Shown here: positions 53,976 to 63,577 of the stretch, piece by piece
Layout: every line of letters starts with the position of its first letter
Position numbering within the stretch: the stretch's first letter is position 1
Notes under the pieces: generated by a model
Database searches by the model: none
What the model saw: only the letters and a program-made list of their open reading frames with translations
What the model was told of the DNA's origin: nothing
Position numbers and translations under genes: made by a program
Source of the DNA: Candidatus Hydrogenisulfobacillus filiaventi
Lineage (GTDB): Bacteria > Bacillota > Sulfobacillia > Sulfobacillales > R501
Direction: 5' to 3'
Assembly (NCBI GenBank): GCA_902809825.1
Contig: LR778114.1
Coordinates: 62,001-126,000 of the forward strand
Length of the DNA stretch: 64,000 nt

Positions 53976-56575
53976 GGGCCGGGGGGTGCCGGCCCCAGGT
54001 CCACCCAATGCCCGGGGAGGTCCCGGAACCGGGCAGGGTCGGGGGTGAGGAGGATGACCTGCAGGTCGCGGGCCGCCAGCTCCAGCACCCGGCGCATGGC
54101 TGCCACCCGCGCGGGGTCGCTGTGGCCCAGGGTGTCATCCAGGATGAGGGGGACCGCCTGTCCCGGGCTGCCGCCCGCCACCAGGCCGGCAGCGGCGATG
54201 CGGGCCAGGAGGGCCAGCTGCTCCCGGGCGCCCAGGCTCAAGGCCGGAACCGGCAGGGCCTGCCCGTCCAGGACCCGGGTGGTCACCGCGAGGTCCGGCC
54301 CCAACTCGATATCGAAGCCCTCCCCCCACAGGTGGCGGCCCAGGGCCCGGATGCGCCCGCGCAAGGGCTCGTGGTAGCGGTGGCGGGCCCTCTCCCGGTG
54401 GGCCTCCAGGGTGCGGTAGAGGCGGCGGGCAGCCTCCGCCCGCCGGCGCAGGGCCCCGGCCTCCCGCTGCAGGTGCTCGCAGGCCGCCCCGGCCCGTTCC
54501 AGCTGTTCCCGCAGGCCCTGGCTGCCCCGTTCCTGCACGCTGCCTTCCAGCAGCCGGGTGGCTTCCAACAGGTGGTCGCGTTCCCGCTGGCGGGTCTCAA
54601 GGGCGGTGCGGGCGGCAGCCTCCTGCTGGCGCACGCCCTCGGGATCCAGCGCGGCCAGCGCCTCCCGGCTGCGGGCGACCTCCGCCTCCAGCCCGGCCAC
54701 GGCGGCGGTGGCCGCGTGGCGGGCGGCGTCCAGCTCCGCATCCGGCAGCCGCTCCCGCCGGGCGGCCAGGTCCTGGCCGCGGGCAGCGGTTTCGCCGGCC
54801 AGTCCGGCCAGCTGCTGCTCCAGGAGGCCGAGGGTGACGGCCGCCGCTTCCCGGCTGCGGTTGGCTTCCTCCCGGGCCGCCTCCGCGGCTGCCAGCTCCG
54901 CCTCGGCAGCGCTCAGCTCCCGTTCCAGAGCGGCCGGCTCCGGAGCCGCTTCTGCCGGCTCCGCCGGCCCGGCCTGGGCCTCCAGCGCGGCGGCCTCGGC
55001 CTCCCAGGCGGTGCGGGGGCGTCCGTCCAGCAGGTCCTGCAGCCGGCGGCGGGCGGCCTCCAGGGCCTGCAGGGCTTCCCAGGCGGCTTCCGCCGCCCCG
55101 GCGTCCGCCACCCCGGCCGCGGCCAGGGCGGCGGCCAGCCGGCCGGCGGCGGCGTCGCGGGCCGCGGCCAGGCCGGGCAGGGAGGCGGGTTGCAGGTGAA
55201 GCCGCCAACGGCCGGGTTCTTCCAGGGTCCAGGGGCCGGCCGGCTGCCAGCTGGCGGTGGTCCCGGCCTCCAGCACCTGAGGCCGTCCGTCCACCTGCAG
55301 GGTTTGAGCGGTCAGGGCGGTCCATTCCAGGCGGGGCCGGGCCGCGGCCAAGGCCGCTTCCGCGCGCTCCCGGTCCCGGGCCGCTGCCCGGATGGCTTCC
55401 AGCCCGGCGCGGTCGAGGCGGATTCCGGCCAGGCGGCGGTCCAGGTCCGCCACCTGGGCTTCGGCGTCTGCCGCCCGGGCCAGGCGGGCCCGGATGGCCG
55501 CCGCCTGTTGCGCCGCCTCCCGTGCCTGTTCCCGGCGGCGGGCCGCCTCCCAGGCGGCCCGGGCGGCGTCCCGCCGCTGCCGGGCGGCCTCCCGGCGGGT
55601 GGCGGCCGTGGCGGCCTCCTGGGCCCGGCGTTCGAGGGCGGCCTGCGCCTCCGCCCGGCGGGCGCGCAGGCCGGCGGCCCGGGCCTCCGCCTCTTCCAGC
55701 TGCCCCTCCAGGCGGCGGCGGGCGGCCGCCTCCGCCTCCAGCTGCTCCAGCTGGCTGCGGCGGGCTTGCAAGGCCTGTTCCAGTCCGGCCAGTTCCGCCT
55801 CCCGGCGGTCCACCTCCGCCCGGCGCTGCTGCCAGGCCTCCAGCTCCCGGCGTAGGGGAGGCAGGGCGGTTTCGGCCGCCGTCCGCTGGCGGCGGAGGTC
55901 CTGCAGATGGTCGAGGTCCTCCTCCAGGCGGGCGAGGGCGGCCCGCAGGGCTTCACAGCGGGCGCAGGCCTCGCCGGCGGCCGCCTCCGCCTCCCGGAGC
56001 TCCTTGCCCTCGCGGCCCGTGGGGGTGAAGTACCGGAGGTACTCCCGGCGGGCGGCCTCCAGCAGGCCCTGGTCGCGGCGGGCGGCGTCGGGTCCGGCCG
56101 CGGAGGCATCGAGGGCACTGAGGAGGGCGGGGGATTCGCCAGGGACCGCCGGTTCCACCCGCCCCTGGTCCCAGCGCAATGCCCGCCAGAGGGCCCGGTC
56201 CAGGTGGGCATCCAGCAGGGTCTGCAGATGGTCATGGGCCTGGCGGCCCTCCCAGCGTCCGCCGCCGGGGCCCTCCACCACCAGCAGGGTCTGGGGCCGG
56301 TAGCGGAAGCGCTTGAAGATGGTGAGGGTGAGGGGGCCCAGTTCCAGCTCGGCCTCCACCTCCGGCCCCTCGCGGCTGCCGGCCGGGACCACCGCCTGCA
56401 CCCGTTCGGCGGCGCTGTTGTCGAAGGCGTCCAGCAGCAGGTCGAAGGCTTCGAACAAGCTGGACTTCCCGGCCTCGTTGGGGCCGTGCAGGATGGTGAG
56501 CCCGCGGGGGGCGAAGGTCACGGTGCGTTCCCGGACCCCCCGGAAACGGCGGATGGTGAGGCGGTGCAGGATCAT
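53972..56575 (-). CDS. YhaN/SbcC-like AAA ATPase with long coiled coil
   Basis: This encodes 867 residues. The N-terminal Walker A ILHGPNEAGKSSLFEAFDLL and FRGVRERTVTFAPRG start are typical of YhaN/RecF-type AAA_27 ATPases. Residues about 190-650 are a very Ala/Arg/Glu-rich coiled coil (for example EAEARAAGLRARRAEAQAAL). The C-terminal ABC-type signature LSLGAREQLALLARIAAAG and Walker B PLILDDTLGHSDPARV close the head. With the phosphoesterase just upstream (ATGA overlap) it forms an Mre11-Rad50-like nuclease-ATPase pair similar to B. subtilis YhaO-YhaN, likely DNA repair. Long DNA-binding coiled coil without a zinc hook visible. Confidence 0.85.
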   Translation of the reverse strand: MILHRLTIRRFRGVRERTVTFAPRGLTILHGPNEAGKSSLFEAFDLLLDAFDNSAAERVQAVVPAGSREGPEVEAELELGPLTLTIFKRFRYRPQTLLVVEGPGGGRWEGRQAHDHLQTLLDAHLDRALWRALRWDQGRVEPAVPGESPALLSALDASAAGPDAARRDQGLLEAARREYLRYFTPTGREGKELREAEAAAGEACARCEALRAALARLEEDLDHLQDLRRQRTAAETALPPLRRELEAWQQRRAEVDRREAELAGLEQALQARRSQLEQLEAEAAARRRLEGQLEEAEARAAGLRARRAEAQAALERRAQEAATAATRREAARQRRDAARAAWEAARRREQAREAAQQAAAIRARLARAADAEAQVADLDRRLAGIRLDRAGLEAIRAAARDRERAEAALAAARPRLEWTALTAQTLQVDGRPQVLEAGTTASWQPAGPWTLEEPGRWRLHLQPASLPGLAAARDAAAGRLAAALAAAGVADAGAAEAAWEALQALEAARRRLQDLLDGRPRTAWEAEAAALEAQAGPAEPAEAAPEPAALERELSAAEAELAAAEAAREEANRSREAAAVTLGLLEQQLAGLAGETAARGQDLAARRERLPDAELDAARHAATAAVAGLEAEVARSREALAALDPEGVRQQEAAARTALETRQRERDHLLEATRLLEGSVQERGSQGLREQLERAGAACEHLQREAGALRRRAEAARRLYRTLEAHRERARHRYHEPLRGRIRALGRHLWGEGFDIELGPDLAVTTRVLDGQALPVPALSLGAREQLALLARIAAAGLVAGGSPGQAVPLILDDTLGHSDPARVAAMRRVLELAARDLQVILLTPDPARFRDLPGHWVDLGPAPPGP

Positions 56576-57711
56576 GCGGACGGTTCCTCCTCCGGCGGGC
56601 GGCCCTCGCTCACCAGACGGTGGAAGAGTCCCAGGGCATAACGGGCTTCCGCATCCCCTTCCCGGGCGGCTTCGGCCAGCTCCGCCCAGGCCGCGGCCGC
56701 AAATCCGGTCAGGCCGGGCGGCGGCGGATCCCCGCCCCGGGCGGGGGCGGCCAGGCGGTCACGGTCCTCGCGGCGGTCGATGGCGGCGAACAAGGCCCGT
56801 TCCTCCTCGATCAGGCTCTCCAAGGCCAGGCGTTCCTCCAGGCCGACCTCCCCCTCCAGGCTCAGGCGCAGCACGGTGCGGTCCCGGTCGGGCAGGCTGT
56901 CCAGCAGGCCGCGCAGGCTGCCGGCCGGGTCGGCCGGGTCCAGGGCCAGGTGGCGGTCCACGAAGTGCCAGGTGCCGGTGGCGAACGCCTCCACCCGCAC
57001 CCCCTCCGGTTCCACGTCCACCAGCAGCACCTGCCCGGGGTCCACCTCGTCGAAGTCGGTGGGTTCGGGACTGCCGGAGTACCAGATGCGGTTGCTCTGC
57101 CCCACCGCAGTGCGGGAGTGGCGGTGGCCCAGGGCCAGGTAGTGCAGGCGCCCTGTGTCCAGGGCCGCCTCCACGGGGGCGAGGGGGATGCGGGCGGGGT
57201 CGCCTTCGTGGCCGTAGGGCTCCATATCCCCGTGCGCGGCCACGATGCGCAGGCCGGCGGGAGGCGGCAGGGCCTCCAGCAGGGGCAGCAGGGGATTGGG
57301 TGCCTCCCGCCGCGCCTGCCAGGGGGCGCCCACCAGCTCCACCCCTGGGGCGGCCTCCACCACCCGCCCCGGCTCCAGCACCGTCACCCCCCGAGGGCAG
57401 TGGCGGCGGAAGAGGGGGCTGCGGTAGATGGAGGCGGGGTCGAGAGGGTCATGGTTGCCCGGCAGCAGGTATACCGGCACCGGCATACCCCGCAGCATCT
57501 CCAGCACCCGCCGGACCGTGCGCTCGTCCAGGAAGTTGCTCTCGAAGACGTCCCCGGCGGCGAGCAGAAAGGCGGCACCGCTCCGGGCCGCCAGGTCCCC
57601 CGCCCGCGCCACCGCAGCCAGGCGGGCGTCCTGGTAGCGGGCCTGGGCGTCCTCGTCCAGCCAGCGGCGCCGCATGCCCATTTGCCAGTCCGCGGTATGG
57701 ATGAACCGCAT
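56572..57711 (-). CDS. SbcD/YhaO-like metallophosphoesterase
   Basis: This encodes 379 residues from an ATG at 57709-57711. Mre11-type phosphoesterase motifs are intact: FIHTADWQMGMR (D-x-H variant with Trp-Gln in place of the usual His), LLAAGDVFESN, YLLPGNHDPLDP, VAAHGDMEPYG and ALGHRHSRTAVG. The first motif reads ADWQ, where DxH is standard, a point to note when predicting activity. Partner of the YhaN-like ATPase with which it overlaps. It probably acts as an exo/endonuclease in DNA-end processing. Confidence 0.85.
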   Translation of the reverse strand: MRFIHTADWQMGMRRRWLDEDAQARYQDARLAAVARAGDLAARSGAAFLLAAGDVFESNFLDERTVRRVLEMLRGMPVPVYLLPGNHDPLDPASIYRSPLFRRHCPRGVTVLEPGRVVEAAPGVELVGAPWQARREAPNPLLPLLEALPPPAGLRIVAAHGDMEPYGHEGDPARIPLAPVEAALDTGRLHYLALGHRHSRTAVGQSNRIWYSGSPEPTDFDEVDPGQVLLVDVEPEGVRVEAFATGTWHFVDRHLALDPADPAGSLRGLLDSLPDRDRTVLRLSLEGEVGLEERLALESLIEEERALFAAIDRREDRDRLAAPARGGDPPPPGLTGFAAAAWAELAEAAREGDAEARYALGLFHRLVSEGRPPEEEPSA

Positions 57712-57785
57712 GCCAACCCTTCCCCCTGGACCCGGTTCGCTTCTGCTGTTCCGGTTCGCCGTCGGGGGGCCGGACTCCTGCCGGC

Positions 57786-59012
57786 TCACCCGTCCCGGGC
57801 CCGGATCCAGGCCCGGTAGAGGTAGACCGCCAGGTGCTGGACCTCGGGCGGGGGGGTCTGACGGGTCCGGGCGGCCCCCAGGCGCAGCTGCAGTTGGCAG
57901 CCGGGGTTGTTGACCAGCACCAGGTCGGCCGGCAAGGCCGCTACCTCCGCCATGCGCCCGTCCAGGATGGCGAAGGCGAAATCGGGGTGGGTGAGGTTGT
58001 AGACCCCGGCCGACCCGCAGCATTGATCCTGTCCGGGCAGAGGCAGGAAGGTGTCCCCCTCCACGGTGCGCAACAGGGCCGGCGGGTCGGCTCCCGCCCC
58101 CTCCACATGGACCAGGTGGCAGGAGTTCTGCAGGGTGACCCGCCGGCCCTCGCCCCGGAAGGGCAGCGGGGGTGCCTCCCGCAACAGGGTGGCCCAGTCC
58201 CGCACCCGGCTGGCGAAGGCCCGGGCCCGGGCCGCATAGGCGGGATCCCCGGCCAGCAGTTCGCCGTATTCCGCCAGCATGGCTCCGCAGCCCCCGGCGG
58301 TGTTGACGACGGGCCCCTCCGTGCCGGCGAAGGCGTCCAGGTTGGCCCGGGCCAGGGACTTGGCCTCCTCCACCCGCCCGGCGTGCAGGGCGAGGGCACC
58401 GCAACAGCCCTGACCCTCCGGCCGCTGCACCCGGTAGCCGGCGGCGGTGAGCAGGGCTTCGGCGGCGCGGTTGGCGTCGGCGAACATGGCCTCCTGCACG
58501 CAGCCCGTGAAGAAAGCGGCCGGGCGCGCCCCCGGTCCGGGGTCGGGGAGCGGGGGCAGGGCTTGGGGCCGGTAACCCAGCATGGGGGCGTACCGCCGCC
58601 AGCCGGGGGGCCAGGGCAGCCGGCGCAGGCGGGCAGCCAGGGACAGGGCCCGCGCCAGGCGCCGGGGCCGCCGGACCAGGCGCAGGGCCTGGCGGGGCAA
58701 GAAGGGCAGCCGGCGGGCCGGCGGCCAGGCCCGGCGCAGGCGATCCTGGCCGGCCTGCCGGATGCGGTGGTAGGCCACCCCGGAGGGACACGCGCTCTCA
58801 CAGGCCCGGCAGCCAAGGCAGCGGTCGAGGGCGTCGGCCAGGAGGGGGCCGGCCGCCACCTCGCCCCGCACCAGGGCCTCCACCAGCGCGATGCGGCCGC
58901 GGGGGCTATGGCGCTCCTCGCCGGTGAGGTGGTAGGTGGGGCAGGCCGGCAGGCAGAAGCCGCAGCGGTTGCAGCGGGCGATGTCGGTCAGGACGGCGGT
59001 GTCCGGGGTCAT
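57786..59012 (-). CDS. glcF: Glycolate oxidase iron-sulfur subunit GlcF
   Basis: This encodes 408 residues. Two ferredoxin-type 4Fe-4S motifs, CNRCGFCLPACP and CLGCRACESACP, are followed by two CCG domains (cysteine-rich, FFTGCVQEAMF...GCCGALALHAG and QNSCHLVHVEGAG...QCCGSAGVYN). Their layout is that of GlcF/GlpC. It passes electrons from GlcD to quinone. The ATG overlaps the end of the glcDE gene (ATGA, 59009-59012). Last of the three-gene operon. Confidence 0.95.
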   Translation of the reverse strand: MTPDTAVLTDIARCNRCGFCLPACPTYHLTGEERHSPRGRIALVEALVRGEVAAGPLLADALDRCLGCRACESACPSGVAYHRIRQAGQDRLRRAWPPARRLPFLPRQALRLVRRPRRLARALSLAARLRRLPWPPGWRRYAPMLGYRPQALPPLPDPGPGARPAAFFTGCVQEAMFADANRAAEALLTAAGYRVQRPEGQGCCGALALHAGRVEEAKSLARANLDAFAGTEGPVVNTAGGCGAMLAEYGELLAGDPAYAARARAFASRVRDWATLLREAPPLPFRGEGRRVTLQNSCHLVHVEGAGADPPALLRTVEGDTFLPLPGQDQCCGSAGVYNLTHPDFAFAILDGRMAEVAALPADLVLVNNPGCQLQLRLGAARTRQTPPPEVQHLAVYLYRAWIRARDG

Positions 59013-61577
59013 GGCGCCCCCTCCCCGGCGGGGGCGAAGACCCCCCGGGGGTCGAAGACGGCTGCCAGGCGTGCTTCCAGGGCGAACCAGGCCGCGGGCC
59101 CTGTCCGCCGCCAGGTGCCGCCCGTTTCCCGCACCCGGCCGGCGGCGGGGGCTGGTCCCGGGCCGTAGACCTCCCAGGCCCCGGTGGCGGGGAACAGGGC
59201 CAGGGGGGCCGTCCCGGCCGCCGCCAGCACCCCCGGCAACGCCCCCGGCGGCCCCCGCCCTCCCGGTAGCGGCCGGCTGCCAGGGCTGCCGCCCGCAGGT
59301 GGTGCCAGCGGCGGGTGGCGGCCGCCACCTCCTCGGGCGCCGTTGTCTCCCAGGCCAGGCCGGCGGCGCCGGCCGTCCCCGGCAGGCTGCGCAGCAGGGC
59401 CGGGGTTTCGGGGCCGGCCAGGCGCAGGTAGAGGACGGCCTCCGGCCCCTGCCGCAGCAGGAGCAGGCCCGCCGGCCGCAGCCGCGCCCGGGCCTGATCC
59501 AGGGCCCAGGCCAGCAGGACCGGGGCCGGGCCCCGCACCCGGGCCGCCGCCTGCGGTTCCCGCCGCGGCAGCAGGCGCAGGGTCAGGCGGGTGAAGAGGC
59601 CCAATCGCCCCCGGGACCCGGGCGCCAGGTGGACCAGGTCGTACCCGGCCACGTTCTTCATGGTCTTGCGGCCGAACCGGTAGCGCAGGCCCCGGCCGTC
59701 CACCCATTCCACCGCCAGCAGCAGGTCGCGCCAGTCGGCCCCGAAACCCAGGCCCCAGCAGCGGGCCCGGGCTGCCACCAGCCCGCCCACGGTCTCCTCC
59801 GGGCGGGCATCGGCTAACGGGGGCAGCTCCAGGCCGGCTTCCGCCAGCCGGGCTTGGAGGGCGGCGGCCGTCACTCCCGCCTCCACCTCCACGGTGAGGT
59901 TGGCGGGGTCGAAGTCCGGGATGCCGGTGAGACCCCGGGTGGAGAGGACCAGGTCCCCGGCCGCGGGACCGGCGCGGGTGCCGGCGCCCCGGATGGCCAG
60001 GCGGCGGTAACGGGCGGCCGCCCAGGCGATGAGGTCGGCGGCTTCGGACGCATCCGTAGGAGTCTCCAGCGCCCGCGCCGGCGGGCGCTCCACCGGCCGC
60101 GGGTCCGGGCCGGGCAGCGGGCCGTCGGGCAGGGCCTTGCCGGGGTTGAGGCGCCGGGCCCCGGGGTCGAAGACCTCCCGCACCCCCCGCATCAGGGCCA
60201 GCTCGTGGGGGGCGTACATGAGCGGCAGGTTGTCGCGTTTGTCGATGCCGACCCCATGTTCGCCGGTGATGGCGCCGCCCAGGCGGACGCAGGCCTCCAG
60301 CACGGCCCGGTCGGCGGCCTTGAGGCGGCTCACCGAGCCGGGATCCTCAGGGTCATAGGGGAAGGCCGGGTGCAGGTTGCCGTCGCCGGCGTGGGCGGCG
60401 GTCACCACCGGCAGCCCGTAGCGGTCACCGATGGCGAGGGCCTCTCGCATCATGGCCGCCAGGGCGGGACGGGGCACGGTGACATCCTGAATCCAGATGT
60501 GGGGTGCCAGGCGGGCGGCCGCCCCGTAGTGGGCCCGGCGCCCGGCCCACAGGCGGGCGGCCTCGGCCGCGTCGGCGGCCAAGCGCACGGAGAGGGCCCC
60601 TGCCTGCCGGAAGAGGGCGGCCACGCGGTCCGCCTCCCGCCCGGCCCCTTCGGGATCCCCTTCCACCTCTGCCAGCAGTACCGCCCCCGCCCCGACCGGA
60701 TAGCCGGCGTGCACAAACCGTTCCACCATCTCCACCGAGCGTTGGTCCAGGAGCTCCAGGGTGGCGGGCCAGATGCGGGCGGCGATGAGGGCCGCCACCG
60801 CCTCCAGGGCGGATTCCACCCCCGGGAAGGCCGCCAGCAGGGTACGGGTGACCGGCGGCAGGGGGGTGAGCGCTACGGTGGCGGCGGTGATCACGGCCAA
60901 GGTCCCTTCCGAGCCCACCACCACCCCGGTGAGGTCGCCCAGGACAGGCTGCCAGTCGCGGGCGGGCGGCAGGGTCAGCCGGGTGCCGTCCGCCAGCACC
61001 ACCTCTAACTCCACCACGTGGTGGGTGGTGACGCCGTAGCGCACGCAGTGCGGCCCGCCCGAGTTTTCGGCCAGGTTGCCGCCCAGGGTGGAGATGCGGT
61101 GGCTGGCGGGGTCGGGCGGGTAGAACAGGCCGTAGCGGGCGAGCGCCGCCTGCAGGTCGGCGTTGACCACCCCCGCTTCCACCTCGGCCAGCCGGCTGAC
61201 GGGGTCAATGCGGCGGATGCGGTTGAGGCGGGCCAAGCCGATGACCAGCCCCCCTGTGACAGGCAGGGTGCCCCCCGAGAGGTTGCTGCCCGCCCCCGCG
61301 CCACCACCGGGACCCCCACTTCCCCGGCGATGCGCACCGCAGTGGCCGCTTCGCCGGCGCTTTGGGGCAGGACCACCGCGTCCGGCCACCAGCGTTCCCC
61401 GGTGGCGTCATAGCTGTACGGGAGCATGGCCGCCGGATCGGTGTGCACACGCCCAGGGCCCAGCGCCCGTTGTAAGGCCTCCGCCAGCCGCCGGCGGCGG
61501 ACGGGGTCGGGACGGGCGGCCGCCTCCGGCCGGGGCAGGGCCCCGGCGAGGGGGGGCAGGGAGGCGGGGCGGGTCAT
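59009..61577 (-). pseudogene. glcDE: GlcD-GlcE fusion (glycolate oxidase FAD subunits), frameshifted
   Basis: The N-terminal part (61577 down to about 60150) is GlcD: MLPYSYDATGERWWPDAVVLPQS, then after a frameshift near 61300 GAGSNLSGGTLPVTGG, TLGGNLAENSGGPHCVRYGVTTHH and the C-terminal GGAITGEHGVGIDKRDNLPLMY...LNPGKALP. Without a stop it runs on through a Pro/Arg linker into GlcE: RLAIRGAGTRAG, GRKTMKNVAGYDLVHLAPGSRG, then a second frameshift near 59250 before LALFPATGAWEVYG. So it is one fused polypeptide of about 850 residues if the two indels are corrected. Two 1-base indels could be assembly errors, since both lie in G/C runs. Both FAD domains look otherwise complete. Confidence 0.8.
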
Positions 61578-62932
61578 GCCCGGGGCCCCTCTTCCTGGGC
61601 CAGCCAGGCCTCGGCGGCCTGCTGCACCGGGTCCCAGGGGCTGGAGAAGGGGGGGGCGTAGGTGAGGTCGAGGTCCAGGAGGTCCTCCACCCGCAAGCCC
61701 GCCGCCAGGGCGGTGGCGCCCACATCCACCCGCTTGGGAATGGAGGCGTGCAGGCCGCCCAGCATCTGCAGACCCAGCAGCCGTCGGGTGGGCCGGTCGA
61801 CGGTCAGGCGCAGGAGGACGGGCGCGGCCCCCGGATAATAGGGGTTGCGGTCGTAGGTGGTAAGGGTAACGCTGGCGGGGTGGAAGCCGGCCGCCCGCGC
61901 CTCCGCCTCCCGCAGGCCGGTGCGGGCCGCCACCAGGTCGAAGACCTTAATCACCTGGGTACCGAGGCTGCCCGCGAACTGGCGGGCGCCCCCGGCGGCG
62001 TTGGCGCCGGCCACCGCCCCCTGCTTGTGGGCGGTGGTGCCGAGCGGCAGGTAGACCGGCCGCTCCAGCAGGCGGTGGTAGGTCTCCACGCAATCCCCGG
62101 CCGCCCACACCGCCGGTAGGTTGGTGCGCAGGCCGCGGTCCACCACCAGCGCCCCCCGGAACCCGGTGCGGAGGCCGGCCCCCTCCAGCCAGGCGGTGGC
62201 CGGCTCCACCCCTGCTGCCAGCAGCACCAGGTCGGCCGCCACCTCATGCTGGCGGCCCACGACCACCATCCCCCGCCCTTCGGGCCGCAGGGCTTCGGCG
62301 GCGAAGCCCGTCTCCACCTGCACGCCGTGGGCCTCCAGTTCATGGCGCAGCCGGTCGCCGAATTCGTGGTCCATGGTGTGCAGGATGCCCTCCCCCCGCT
62401 GCACCACCGTCACCGCCAGGCCCCGGGTGCTGAGGGCCTCGGCCATCTCCAGGCCCACGTAACCCGCTCCGATCACCGCCACGCTGCGGGCCCCGGCCAG
62501 GGCCTCCTCCAGGCGGAAGGCGTCCTCCATGCTGTGCAGGACGTGCACCCGGGGATGGTCCACGCCCGGCAGGGCGGGGCGGGTGGGACGGGCCCCGGTG
62601 GCGATGACCAGGGACGCATAGGGCAGGGTGCGGGACGTGCCGTCGGGACCGGTCAGCTGCAGCCGACGGGCCTGGGGGTCCAGCCCCACGGCGGTGTGGG
62701 CGGGCAGCAGCTCCAGGCCCAGGGCCGCCAGTTCGGCCTCGCCCTGATGGGCCAGGCGCCGCCAGTCGGGGATCAGGCGGGCGAAGTAGTAGGGCAGGCC
62801 GCAGATGCTGAAGGCCGGATAGCGGTCCCGGTAGACCACCACCACCTGCCGCCCCGGATCCTGAGCCCGCGCCTGCCGGGCGGCGTTGATGCCGGCGTCG
62901 CTGGCCCCCACCACCACAAGCGGTTCCGCCAT
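61574..62932 (-). CDS. CoA-disulfide-reductase-like FAD/NAD(P)H oxidoreductase
   Basis: This encodes 452 residues from an ATG at 62930-62932 with GGAAGGGAAGG upstream; the frame is open further left but homology starts here. VVVGASDAGINAARQARA binds FAD; YPAFSICGLPYYFARLI contains the single active Cys of CoA-disulfide reductases and NADH oxidases; SVAVIGAGYVGLEMAEAL binds NAD(P)H; VWAAGDCVETYHRL closes the FAD site, and a dimerisation domain follows. It overlaps glcD by ATGA and so belongs to the glc operon. Role there unknown: it could regenerate redox cofactors or protect thiols. Confidence 0.85.
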   Translation of the reverse strand: MAEPLVVVGASDAGINAARQARAQDPGRQVVVVYRDRYPAFSICGLPYYFARLIPDWRRLAHQGEAELAALGLELLPAHTAVGLDPQARRLQLTGPDGTSRTLPYASLVIATGARPTRPALPGVDHPRVHVLHSMEDAFRLEEALAGARSVAVIGAGYVGLEMAEALSTRGLAVTVVQRGEGILHTMDHEFGDRLRHELEAHGVQVETGFAAEALRPEGRGMVVVGRQHEVAADLVLLAAGVEPATAWLEGAGLRTGFRGALVVDRGLRTNLPAVWAAGDCVETYHRLLERPVYLPLGTTAHKQGAVAGANAAGGARQFAGSLGTQVIKVFDLVAARTGLREAEARAAGFHPASVTLTTYDRNPYYPGAAPVLLRLTVDRPTRRLLGLQMLGGLHASIPKRVDVGATALAAGLRVEDLLDLDLTYAPPFSSPWDPVQQAAEAWLAQEEGPRA

Positions 62933-62994
62933 GGGCCATCCTTCCCTTCCCGCCGCGCCGGCGCCATTGCCGGCCGTGTCGTGTCTGAACCCAG

Positions 62995-63048
62995 TATACC
63001 GTGCCCCGGGCGGGGCCGGGGCCGGATGGGTATACCCGGCACGGTATA
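62995..63048 (-). promoter_or_regulatory. Operator-like inverted repeats and promoter of the glc operon
   Basis: TATACCGTGCC (62995-63005) and GGCACGGTATA (63038-63048) are perfect 11-base inverted repeats. Between them a perfect palindrome GGGTATACCC sits at 63028-63037. On the minus strand TTGATT (63058-63053) and TATACC (63034-63029) form a -35/-10 pair 18 bases apart, overlapping these sites. The arrangement suggests a repressor binding across the promoter. Confidence 0.6.
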
Positions 63049-63089
63049 ATAAAATCAAACTTTGGGCAGGGCTTTGCGTGATTATGCAC

Positions 63090-63118
63090 TTGACCAAACA
63101 GGCCATCAGGAACATAAT
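63090..63118 (+). promoter_or_regulatory. Strong sigma-A-type promoter, rightward
   Basis: TTGACC (63090-63095) and CATAAT (63113-63118) are 17 bases apart, close to consensus. The next recognised gene starts 460 bases downstream, so the transcript has a long leader. It is divergent from the glc promoter. Confidence 0.75.
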
Positions 63119-63577
63119 GGCGGTGGTCCAATGGACCAAATTTTCGGCCAAAAAGCCCGCCGGTCGTATGACCCCGGACTCTTCCGCCGAGCCTTTACGG
63201 CCATGACGGGGAAGGGTGGTGATGTGCGCGATGGCCCCAGGGCTTCCGGGCAACGCACTCCGGTTTCCGCATCACCGATCCGCGGTACCTGCCCGCACTT
63301 CCGAGACCTTTCCCAACCCTCTTGGTATACCTGCCGACATACAACCGTATTCGTGGTCCGTCCAATCAGCGTCTGTGGCGGTTTAAGCGCGGATAGGGGG
63401 TTTCCCCTCCCAGCAGACGGGCGATCCGTCTCTGAATATGGCAAATTTTGTGAGAACCGCCGCTTGGTGGAAACCTTGCTCCCGGCATCACATAGCCATA
63501 GGGCGGTTCCGGGCTGGCACTCGCGACCGCGTGCTGGCGGAGCACCTTCATCCACGTAGCGAGGGGAGCGGTGACAA
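63119..63577 (+). other. 459-base leader between promoter and nucleotidyltransferase gene
   Basis: A short ORF starts at 63132 (MDQIFGQKARRSYDPG...) and stays open for about 140 codons in one frame, but its later part has no coding-like or domain features. The stretch also contains GGTCC-AAT-GGACC (63126-63138), a perfect palindrome. No riboswitch class (GEMM, c-di-AMP, cobalamin, T-box) can be recognised. It could be an attenuator or a decayed gene. Confidence 0.4.

Noticed and set aside
63119-63577. A riboswitch in the nucleotidyltransferase leader
   Set aside because: No known consensus (GEMM, c-di-AMP, cobalamin, T-box) could be matched, so none is reported.
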